NCBI GenBank assembly: GCA_021294835.1
Contig: JAJTDF010000010.1
Location: 1 to 60,481 of the forward strand
Reading direction: 5' to 3'
Length of the DNA stretch: 60,481 nt
DNA from: Planctomycetaceae bacterium
Lineage (GTDB): Bacteria > Planctomycetota > Phycisphaerae > Phycisphaerales > UBA1924
Below, one piece after another: positions 49,626 through 56,526 of this stretch (its first letter is position 1; every line of letters starts with the position of its first letter). The notes beneath the pieces are model-generated. The model was given only the letters and a program-made list of their open reading frames with translations. It was not told the origin of the DNA and searched no databases. A program made the position numbers and the translations under genes.

Positions 49626-50963
49626 GTGAAGAACCACTCCACCACCCTCGTTGTCGTCCTGCTCGCCCTCTCCGGCGGCTCGCTGGCCCTGGCCCAGCAG
49701 CTCGTCCCGGCGGTCGCCCCTGAGGCCAAGCCCGCCGTCACCCCGGTCGCCGTGCCGGTCCCGGCCGGAACCGGCGTCGCCGGCGTGCCCCTGCCGGCCA
49801 ACAGCCCGCTGAAGTTCGAGACCACCATCCACGACTATGGCAGAATCGGCGACACCGGCCCGGTCTCCTACGAGTTCAAGTTCACCAACACCTCCGACAA
49901 GGTGGTGAACATCCTCAGCGTCTCCTCCACCTGCGGCTGCACCAACGTCACGTCCGACAAGGTCATCCAGCCCGGGGCCACCGGCAAGATCTCCACCACC
50001 TTCAACCCCGCCGGGCGGCAGGGGCGCGAGGTCAAGCCGATCACCGTCATGCTCGACGACGCCAATTGTCCCCGCATCGAACTGACCACCGTCGCCGAGG
50101 TGCTCCGTCGCGTGATGATCGAGCCCATGCAGGTGTACATGGGCGAGGTGCCCTTCCGCGCCGGCGGCAGTCAGGAACTCTCCATCACCGGCCGCGCCGA
50201 GGGCTTCGACGTCAAGTCCTTCAAGCTCCCCGACCCCAACTTCACCGTTGAGCTGCTGGGCAAGGACAAGGTCGACGTCTCCGGCGAAATGCTCAACCGC
50301 GTCCGCTACCGCATCGCCCTCAAGCCCGATGCGCCCATCAGCCGCCTGCAGAGCAACATGGAGATCGAGACCACCGACCCCACCATGCCCAGGGTGAATG
50401 TCATGGTGCTGGCCGATATCGTCGGCCGCCTGCGGGTCAACCCGCCGCAGATCGGCGTTCGCATGAGCCAGCCCAACGAGCCCTTCCTGGCCGAGGGCTT
50501 CCTCGAGGCCCGCGACGGCCAGCCCTTCCGCATCACCGGGCTGGAGTTTGACCCCGGCGCCTCTGCCGCCGGGCCCGACCTGCGCATCGTTCTGGACGCC
50601 GTGCCCCGTGAGCCCGGCTCCCGCGTCGCCTACCGCATCCGCGTCTCTGGCACCACCCCGCAGAACGCCGGCCAGATCCGCGGCAGCGTCAAGATCTCCA
50701 CCGACGTGAAGGACCAGGAGACCGTCGCCATTCCGCTGATGGGCTTCCAGGTCGGCCCCGTGCAGCCGATGGTGCAGCCGGTGGTCGCCCCCGGCGCCAA
50801 CCCCGGCGTGATCTCCAAGCCCAGCATGGTCGACGGCGTTCGCAAGGACGGCGCCCCGGCCCCTGCCCGCCGCGAGCGGCCCAGCCAGGAAGAGAAGCCC
50901 GACCCCTCCAAGCCGCCGCAGCCGCCCGCCCAGCCCCCGGCCAAGCCGGCCGAGCCCAAGTGA
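49626..50963 (+). CDS. Secreted DUF1573 protein
   Basis: A 445-residue exported protein. The start is GTG 49626 with AAGGAAG about nine bases before it. A signal peptide ends near SLALAQQ (about residue 24). The first Ig-like domain is DUF1573: FETTIHDYGRIGDTGPVSYE, then FKFTNTSDKVVNILSVSSTC followed by GCTNV, with the C-G-C motif typical of the family. A second and a third beta-domain (about 155-265 and 270-385) follow, and the C-terminus is a Pro/Lys-rich tail. In planctomycetes such genes stand beside rhodanese and MauE/DoxX genes, as here. Function inferred: periplasmic thiol or metal-related protein. Confidence 0.9.
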   Translation: MKNHSTTLVVVLLALSGGSLALAQQLVPAVAPEAKPAVTPVAVPVPAGTGVAGVPLPANSPLKFETTIHDYGRIGDTGPVSYEFKFTNTSDKVVNILSVSSTCGCTNVTSDKVIQPGATGKISTTFNPAGRQGREVKPITVMLDDANCPRIELTTVAEVLRRVMIEPMQVYMGEVPFRAGGSQELSITGRAEGFDVKSFKLPDPNFTVELLGKDKVDVSGEMLNRVRYRIALKPDAPISRLQSNMEIETTDPTMPRVNVMVLADIVGRLRVNPPQIGVRMSQPNEPFLAEGFLEARDGQPFRITGLEFDPGASAAGPDLRIVLDAVPREPGSRVAYRIRVSGTTPQNAGQIRGSVKISTDVKDQETVAIPLMGFQVGPVQPMVQPVVAPGANPGVISKPSMVDGVRKDGAPAPARRERPSQEEKPDPSKPPQPPAQPPAKPAEPK

Positions 50964-51080
50964 CCCCCGCCCGGATGCGGATCTGAAAGACCTCTCGCAC
51001 GGGTGGACGCAACCGTCCGCCCGTGCTTTGCTTCCCCGCTTCCTCTCCCGTTGGTTGTGGTTTCCCGGCGGAGATTCTTG

Positions 51081-51779
51081 ATGCTCAGCACCATCACCAG
51101 AGCCGTCGCCATCGCCGCAGGGGCGACGGCCATCGGCGTCGCCCATTGGATCATCAGCCCGCCGCCGGCGCTGCAGATCGCCGCCCCCGAGGCCGGGGCC
51201 CTGAGCCCGGTGGCCAGACCCGCCGACGCGCCCGCGCAGCCCGCCGGAGCACCGACCGCGCCGCCGCAGCAGCCCGCACCGGTTCAACCAACCCCGACAC
51301 AAACGGGGCCGGCGCCCACAGCCACAGCCACAGCCACACCCGCTTCCGCCCCGGCCCCAGCCCCGGCCCCAGCTCCGGCACCCGCCCCAGCGCCCGCCGC
51401 CGGGCCGGATGTCTGGACCGAGGGCAACGTCACCTTCATCTCCACCACCAAGGCGCTGGAGTTCTACAACGCCCCCGGCTCGGCCGAGTGGATCGACGCC
51501 CGCAACGCCGACGAGCACGCTGTCTCGCACATCCCCGGTTCGTTCAACATCGCCCCCGGCGACTTCGCCGGCGGCAACCTGCCCGCGTACACCAACATCA
51601 TGGACCGCAACAAGCTCGTGCTGATCTACTGCGGCGGCGGCGACTGCGATGCCAGCAAGCTCGTCGGCGTCCGCCTCGCGGGCATCGGCTTTCGCAACAT
51701 CGTGATCTACAAGGACGGCTTCAAGGGCTGGACCGCCGCCGGTCTGCCCGTCACCGGCTCGGCCGGAGGTGGCAAGTGA
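51081..51779 (+). CDS. Membrane-anchored periplasmic rhodanese-like protein
   Basis: A 232-residue protein. GGAG lies seven bases before the ATG at 51081. One N-terminal helix (about 5-24, ITRAVAIAAGATAIGVAHWI) anchors a long Pro/Ala/Thr linker of about 85 residues containing ATATAT and APAPAP runs. The rhodanese fold occupies about 112-232: FISTTKALEFYNAPGSAEWI, then DARNADEHAVSHIPGSFNIA and the active-site loop LIYCGGGDCDASK with Cys about 179 and a second Cys, then GFRNIVIYKDGFKGWTAAGL. Rhodaneses carry sulfane sulfur on the Cys. The linker could span to an envelope partner. Its stop overlaps the next start by four bases (GTGA). Confidence 0.9.
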   Translation: MLSTITRAVAIAAGATAIGVAHWIISPPPALQIAAPEAGALSPVARPADAPAQPAGAPTAPPQQPAPVQPTPTQTGPAPTATATATPASAPAPAPAPAPAPAPAPAAGPDVWTEGNVTFISTTKALEFYNAPGSAEWIDARNADEHAVSHIPGSFNIAPGDFAGGNLPAYTNIMDRNKLVLIYCGGGDCDASKLVGVRLAGIGFRNIVIYKDGFKGWTAAGLPVTGSAGGGK

Positions 51780-52408
51780 GCGCCGGTCCTTCTTCCGCTC
51801 AGCCCCCGCCCGTTCAGCCCCCGCCCGTTCAGCCCCCCCCGGCCAACGACGCAGCGCTCGCCAAGGCCTGCGGTCCGTGCGGCTGCCCGCTGTGGGCCGC
51901 GGCCCCCATGCTGCTGCGCGTCGCCCTCGGCTCGCTCATGCTGCTCTCGGGTTACATGAAGCTCGGCGGCCCCGCGTTCACCCTCGGCGAACTGCACGTC
52001 GCCCCGCTGCAGCCGTTCGACTTCATGGCCTCCATCCGCGCCTTCAAGCTCGGCCTGCCCGAAGGGCTGGTCGCCTTCCTCGGCCACGTCATCCCGTGGA
52101 CCGAACTGCTCGCCGGCCTGTTCATCCTCATCGGCCTGTGGACGCGATCCGCCGCCTTGCTGGTCGCCACCCTCATGGTCGTGTTCGCCGGCGGCATCAC
52201 CTCGCTGCTGCTCCGCGGGTACACCGATGTGAAGTGCCCCTGCTTCGGTGCCCTGGGCCTGTTCTGCGGCGACCGCCCCATGGGCGTATGCCACCTTATC
52301 CGCAACACCGGATTCTTCACCGCCGCCGCAGCGCTGATGTACATGGGACACGGGCGCCTTGGGATCGATGGTCTGCTGCGCAACGGAAAGAGCACATGCC
52401 GGACCTGA
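51776..52408 (+). CDS. MauE/DoxX-family redox-associated membrane protein
   Basis: A 210-residue protein, GTG start overlapping the rhodanese stop. A Pro-rich leader coded by a 15-base tandem repeat precedes KACGPCGCPLWAA, a Cys motif, and four membrane helices (about 45-195). Family features are LLRVALGSLMLLSGYMKLGG in helix 1, WTELLAGLFILIGLWTRSAA in helix 3 and VKCPCFGALGLFCG between helices, which matches the C-x-C-F-G of MauE-type proteins that pass reducing equivalents or sulfur to periplasmic thiol proteins. Coupled to rhodanese and near DUF1573, it completes a thiol cassette. The end overlaps the next gene by 13 bases. Confidence 0.85.
   Translation: MSAGPSSAQPPPVQPPPVQPPPANDAALAKACGPCGCPLWAAAPMLLRVALGSLMLLSGYMKLGGPAFTLGELHVAPLQPFDFMASIRAFKLGLPEGLVAFLGHVIPWTELLAGLFILIGLWTRSAALLVATLMVVFAGGITSLLLRGYTDVKCPCFGALGLFCGDRPMGVCHLIRNTGFFTAAAALMYMGHGRLGIDGLLRNGKSTCRT
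51800..51837 (+). repeat. 15-bp tandem repeat (2.5 copies)
   Basis: Unit CAGCCCCCGCCCGTT at 51800-51814 and 51815-51829 plus a partial third copy. It encodes QPPPV units in the leader of the MauE/DoxX protein. Confidence 0.9.
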
Positions 52409-54282
52409 ACCGCCTCGGGGGTGTGCTCGCACAGGCCGATGCGATCCTGCGGAGCAACGCCTCGGCCGACGGCCTGGCCCGCTGCGAGGGCATCCTCCGC
52501 CAGGCGATCAACGAGTTCCCCGACTCGGTCGACGCGCTGGCCATGCTCGGCGCCACCCTGTCGCGCCAGCGTCGCTGGGCCGATGCCCAGCAGCCTTACC
52601 AGCGGCTGGTGGAACTCCGCCCCGCTGACCCCGGCCCGCGTGTGTTCCTGGCCGAGATGGTCCGCAACCTTGGCCGCTTCGCCGAGGCGATCGACCATCT
52701 GCACGAGGCCCGCCGCCTCACGCTCGATGCGTCCGGCACGCCGCTGCCGCCCGAGCAGCGGCAGGGCCAGGTGCTGCTCATCGACGCCATGCTGGCGCAG
52801 ATCTGCCTGCTCGACGGCCGCCCCGTTCCCGCTGCCGAGGGCTTCGCCCGCCTGGCCGAAGCGCAGCCCCGCGAGATCAACCACCTGCGGGGCCTGGGCC
52901 TCGCCCACGCCATGCTCGGTGAGCACGACGCCGCGTGGGCGGTCATGGAGCGGGTGCTGGCGGCCGTTCCGGCCGATCACCGCGCCTCGGCGGGCCGGGC
53001 CAACCTCTCCACCTATGCCGACCGGCCCATCGAGCACACCCGCGACGCCCACGCCCACTACACCGGCATCATCGCCCGCGCCGTGGTGAACATGCCCCGG
53101 CCCGCCCACCGCTTCACTGCCGGTCGGGCCGAGTCGTCGCCCCGGCCCCTCCGTGTGGGCATGCTCTCGCCGGATGTCCGCCGCCATGTCGTCGGCCACT
53201 ACCTGCTGCCGGTGCTGCAGCACTGGCGCGATCACCACGCCGGCGAGGTCGAAGTCTTTCTCTACCATACCGGCCACCTGGATGACCACGTGACCGAGGC
53301 GTACCGCGCCGCCTCCGCCGGCGTGCGGCTGGTCGCCAGCCTGCACAACGCCCAGACGCTGGCTCAGACCATCGCCGCCGACAACGTGCACATCCTCATG
53401 GACCTGGCCGGCTACACGCAGGACACCCGGCTGCCGGTCTTCGCGCTCCGCCCGGCCCCTGTGCAGATTGCCTGGCTGGCCTACCCCAACACCACCGGCC
53501 TGCCCGAGATGGACGCCCGCATCGTTGATTCGATCAGCGACCCGCCCGGGCTGCCGTCGGTCGGCCCCGAGCGGCTGCTGCGGCTGGATCCGCTGCACGT
53601 CTGCCACCGTGCGGATCTGCCCGGCTTCGCCCCGCCGCCCCCGCCGCCATCGCCCCCGCCGTGCACGCTGCGCGACGACGGCAACGTGACCCTCGGGTGC
53701 TTCAACGCGCCGATGAAACTCGGCGACACCACGCTGAAACTGTGGGGCGAAGCGCTCGCGACCCTGCCCGGCTCAACGCTGCTGGTCAAGCACCAAGGCT
53801 TCAAGCAGGCCGACACCCGCGCCCGCTTCGCCGCCCGCTTCGCCCGGCTGTGCCCGACCATCGATCCCGCCCGCGTGGACATTCAGCCGCCCTCGCCGGA
53901 GAGCCTGTGGGCCGACTACGCCCGTGTGGACGCAATGCTGGACAGCTTTCCCTACAACGGCACCACCACCACCATCGAGAGCCTGCTCGCCGGCGTGCCG
54001 GTGGTCACCCTCGCGGGCGACCGCACCGCCTCGCGGATGGGGGCCGCCCTGCTGGCGGCGGTGGGGCTGTCGGATCTGGTCGCCCGGTCGCCGGACCAGT
54101 ACGCCGCGGTTGTCGCCCGCCTGTGCGCCGACCGCGCCCGGCTGGCAACGCTTCGCAGCGAGCTTCCGGCCCGCGTGGTCGGCGGTCCGATCGGCGATGT
54201 GCCGGGCCTGAGTGATCGGCTGCTGCGGACGCTGCGGGCGGAGTGGCTGCGCTGGGCGACGGGAACGCCCGCGACGGTGTGA
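52396..54282 (+). CDS. TPR-containing O-GlcNAc-transferase-like (SPINDLY/OGT family) glycosyltransferase
   Basis: A 628-residue protein. About 250 residues of TPR repeats come first (GILRQAINEFPDSVDALAML, then GATLSRQRRWADAQQPYQRL), with the second half a GT41-type glycosyltransferase: LRVGMLSPDVRRHVVGHYLL, HILMDLAGYTQDTRLPVFAL then RPAPVQIAWLAYPNTTGLPE, and the donor-binding LGCFNAPMKL with DSFPYNGTTTTIESLLAGVP. These match the OGT_C core, which in eukaryotes transfers GlcNAc to Ser/Thr and in bacteria glycosylates various proteins. Pro-rich insertion near 410-420. GGAAAG lies before the ATG at 52396. Acceptor protein unknown. Confidence 0.9.
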   Translation: MPDLNRLGGVLAQADAILRSNASADGLARCEGILRQAINEFPDSVDALAMLGATLSRQRRWADAQQPYQRLVELRPADPGPRVFLAEMVRNLGRFAEAIDHLHEARRLTLDASGTPLPPEQRQGQVLLIDAMLAQICLLDGRPVPAAEGFARLAEAQPREINHLRGLGLAHAMLGEHDAAWAVMERVLAAVPADHRASAGRANLSTYADRPIEHTRDAHAHYTGIIARAVVNMPRPAHRFTAGRAESSPRPLRVGMLSPDVRRHVVGHYLLPVLQHWRDHHAGEVEVFLYHTGHLDDHVTEAYRAASAGVRLVASLHNAQTLAQTIAADNVHILMDLAGYTQDTRLPVFALRPAPVQIAWLAYPNTTGLPEMDARIVDSISDPPGLPSVGPERLLRLDPLHVCHRADLPGFAPPPPPPSPPPCTLRDDGNVTLGCFNAPMKLGDTTLKLWGEALATLPGSTLLVKHQGFKQADTRARFAARFARLCPTIDPARVDIQPPSPESLWADYARVDAMLDSFPYNGTTTTIESLLAGVPVVTLAGDRTASRMGAALLAAVGLSDLVARSPDQYAAVVARLCADRARLATLRSELPARVVGGPIGDVPGLSDRLLRTLRAEWLRWATGTPATV

Positions 54283-54321
54283 TGCGCGGACCCGCCGGGT
54301 GGGTCGAAACCGCGAGCGGAC

Positions 54322-55284
54322 TCAGGCCGCCTGCTGCGCCAGGCCCACGCGCTGGCCGGAGCACACCTTGTCCACCAGCCGCACCATCTCCGGCAGTTCC
54401 GGCTTGGGAATCTGCACGTCGGCCCCGACCTGTTCGCCCTTCTTGCGGTTGTCCTCGCTGATCAGTGAGGAGAACAGGATCACCGGAACGTCCTTGAGTT
54501 CCACGTGCTCCTTGATCCGCCGGGTCAGGTGCAGGCCGTCCATGCGCGGCATCTCGATGTCCGAGACGATCGCGTCGATCTTCGGGCCCGGCGCCTGGAT
54601 CGCCTGCCATGCCTGCTCGCCGTCGGCGTAGACCTCCAGCTTGGTGTAGCCGCTGGCCTTGAAGACCCGCGTGATGACCGACCGCATGAACGGAGAGTCT
54701 TCGGCGATGATGACCCGCTTGGAGCCCCGGTCCACCTGCAGTTCGTTGGCGACGTCGGTGACGTGCAGCGTCTCCTGCACCAGAATCGAGTCCGACACCG
54801 ACTCAAAGTCCACCATCAGCACCAGCTTGTCCTTCAGTTCAATCAGGCCGGTGGTGCTGCTGACGTGCCCGGCGGTGTCGTTGCCCAGTTCATCCAGCAT
54901 GGGGGCCGGCCGCACCATCTTCCAGCTCATGCGGTGGATCTGCTCCACCGTGTCCACGTGGAAGCCGCATCGCATGCCGTTGAACTCGGTGATGATGATC
55001 CGCGGTTCCGCCTTGAACTCCTCACGCCGCTGCATGCCCAGGTGACGGGCCAGGTCCACCACCGGCACGATCCGCCCGCGGATGTTGAACATGCCGATCA
55101 CGCTGGGGTGCTGATGCGGGGTGGAGATGGTCTTGACAGGTCGGATGACCTCGCGGACCTTGGCGACATTCACGCCGAACCACCCGCCGCACATGGTGAA
55201 CATCAGCACTTCCAGTTCGTTGGTGCCCGCCTCCAGCAGGATGTCGCCGGTGATCTTCGGTGTGTTCTGATCGCTGGTGTTCAT
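54322..55284 (-). CDS. cheV: CheV chemotaxis coupling protein (CheW-like plus receiver)
   Basis: A 320-residue protein. The CheW-like domain (about 20-170) carries LMFTMCGGWFGVNVAKVREV then IRPVKTISTPHQHPSVIGMF and NIRGRIVPVVDLARHLGM, the coupling surface for receptors and CheA. The receiver domain (about 185-305) has VIIAEDSPFMRSVITRVF, the phosphoacceptor Asp in VSDIEMPRMDG, LFSSL with a Ser in the switch position and IPKPELPEMVRLV. Start ATG 55284 with GGGAG six bases upstream. CheV adapts receptor signalling. No other chemotaxis gene occurs nearby, so it is a satellite gene. Divergent from the zinc-ribbon gene. Confidence 0.92.
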   Translation of the reverse strand: MNTSDQNTPKITGDILLEAGTNELEVLMFTMCGGWFGVNVAKVREVIRPVKTISTPHQHPSVIGMFNIRGRIVPVVDLARHLGMQRREEFKAEPRIIITEFNGMRCGFHVDTVEQIHRMSWKMVRPAPMLDELGNDTAGHVSSTTGLIELKDKLVLMVDFESVSDSILVQETLHVTDVANELQVDRGSKRVIIAEDSPFMRSVITRVFKASGYTKLEVYADGEQAWQAIQAPGPKIDAIVSDIEMPRMDGLHLTRRIKEHVELKDVPVILFSSLISEDNRKKGEQVGADVQIPKPELPEMVRLVDKVCSGQRVGLAQQAA

Positions 55285-55484
55285 GGCTGGCTCCCAATGA
55301 GATGCAAATGACGGTCGCTCGTCGGGTTTATCGGCCGCGTTTGTGCCGGGCTGAACGCCGCCGGGGTCGGAATCGCTGCCGGTTCGGGCCGCTCGGGGTG
55401 TTCGCCCCAGCGGCGCGGGGGGGCGGGTTGCCGCCGAACCGAAGCCGGGCCGCTGCAGCGTCGTCCGGCGGCCAACCATCGGAC

Positions 55485-55862
55485 ATGCACGATCCCACCA
55501 AGGAAGGCAACGCCTTCTTCGTCTGCGACTTCTGCCGGAACCACTGGGCCGAGGACCGGCCGATGATCGAGGGGCACCGCGGGTCGCTGGTGTGCGGGCG
55601 GTGCCTGTCGGTCGGGCTGGTGGCGGTGCGGACCGGCAGCGGGGCGGCCGAGCCGGCGCTGGCGGCCGGCCTGACGTGCACCATGTGCCTGGAGCAGCGG
55701 GGCCGGCCGGACCGGTCGGGGGGGCCGGGCGGTCCGGAGGCCCTGTGGTGCAGCCCGCTGCACCCGGAGGCGGTGCTGTGTCGCCGCTGCGCCGAGCAGG
55801 CGGCCGAGGCGCTGCTGTCGGACCCCGAGTCGGGCTGGAGCGAGCCGGCGGGCGGGGGCTGA
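55485..55862 (+). CDS. Small zinc-ribbon protein, ClpX-zinc-finger-like
   Basis: A 125-residue protein with two Cys4 clusters. The first (about 14-43, FFVCDFCRNHWAEDRPMIEG, then SLVCGRCLSVGLVAV) has spacing like the ClpX N-terminal zinc finger. The second includes CTMCLEQRG then LCRRCAEQAAE, with a Gly/Pro-rich loop between. The ATG at 55485 is chosen because the zinc cluster starts soon after; the longer upstream frame looks non-coding. No membrane segment. It is divergent from cheV (200 bases between) and followed by a G-quadruplex motif and yajQ. Function unknown; a substrate-adaptor or regulatory role is speculative. Confidence 0.75.
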   Translation: MHDPTKEGNAFFVCDFCRNHWAEDRPMIEGHRGSLVCGRCLSVGLVAVRTGSGAAEPALAAGLTCTMCLEQRGRPDRSGGPGGPEALWCSPLHPEAVLCRRCAEQAAEALLSDPESGWSEPAGGG

Positions 55863-55867
55863 GGCCT

Positions 55868-55892
55868 GGGGATTGGGGATTGGGGATTGGGG
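55868..55892 (+). repeat. Perfect four-tract G-quadruplex motif of GGGGATT heptamers
   Basis: Four GGGG runs (55868-55871, 55875-55878, 55882-55885, 55889-55892) are separated by three identical ATT loops, a textbook intramolecular quadruplex. It starts six bases after the zinc-ribbon stop and ends about 110 bases before the yajQ ATG, on the coding strand of both. Confidence 0.95.
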
Positions 55893-56002
55893 TCGGTTCG
55901 GCCTCGGCAGGTCTGGTACGCCGTCGGCCCGGCGGCGGTTCCCCGCCTATCACTCCCGCCCGGCCGTTCGGCCGGTGTGCCGCACGTCAGGAGTCGCCCA
56001 TC

Positions 56003-56497
56003 ATGCCGTCGTTTGACATTGTCTCCAAGACCGACATGGCCGAGCTGGACAACGCCCTGAACAACACCCGCAAGGCGATCCTGCAGCGGTTCGACTTCCG
56101 GGGGGCCAAGTACGAGCTGAACCTGGACAAGAAAGAGAAGAAGCTGGTCATGCTCGCCGAGGATGGCACCAAGCTGGAGGCCATCCGCGAGATGTTCAAG
56201 CAGAACGCGATCCGGCGGAATCTCAGCCTCAAGTGCTTCGACTTCGGCGAGGTGACCATCGCCGGCGGCGGCATGAGCAAGCGCGAGATCAAGATCCGCG
56301 ACGGGCTTGAGCAGGAGACGGCCAAGCAGATCACCAAGCTGATCAAAGAGAGCGCCCTGAAGGTGCAGGCCTCGATCCAGGGCGACGAGATCCGCGTGAC
56401 GGGCAAGAAGATCGACGACCTTCAGGCGGTGATCGCGACGCTGAACGCGGCCGACCTGGAGGTGGCGCTGCAGTACGTGAACATGAAGCGCGACTGA
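56003..56497 (+). CDS. yajQ: YajQ family nucleotide-binding protein
   Basis: A 164-residue protein matching YajQ throughout: MPSFDIVSKTDMAELDNALN at the start, AILQRFDFRGAKYELNLDKK, then SKREIKIRDGLEQETAKQIT followed by KLIKESALKVQASIQGDEIR, and the end VALQYVNMKRD. Length and start agree with the family (about 160). CAGGAG is about ten bases before the ATG. YajQ proteins bind nucleotides; some bind cyclic-di-GMP and act with transcription factors. It is preceded by the G-quadruplex motif and followed by the convergent phosphatase gene. Confidence 0.95.
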   Translation: MPSFDIVSKTDMAELDNALNNTRKAILQRFDFRGAKYELNLDKKEKKLVMLAEDGTKLEAIREMFKQNAIRRNLSLKCFDFGEVTIAGGGMSKREIKIRDGLEQETAKQITKLIKESALKVQASIQGDEIRVTGKKIDDLQAVIATLNAADLEVALQYVNMKRD

Positions 56498-56526
56498 GCC
56501 CGGCGGCGGGCCGCGGGTGGGGCCGG

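Noticed and set aside
51290..51400. Short repeats of CCACAG and GCCCCA that resemble an array
   Set aside because: They code the Pro/Ala/Thr linker of the rhodanese protein; there are no spacers, so not a CRISPR.
51769..52395. Frame continuing upstream of the OGT-like gene
   Set aside because: It runs out of frame through the MauE/DoxX gene as Arg/Pro/His-rich shadow; ATG 52396 with GGAAAG is a better start.
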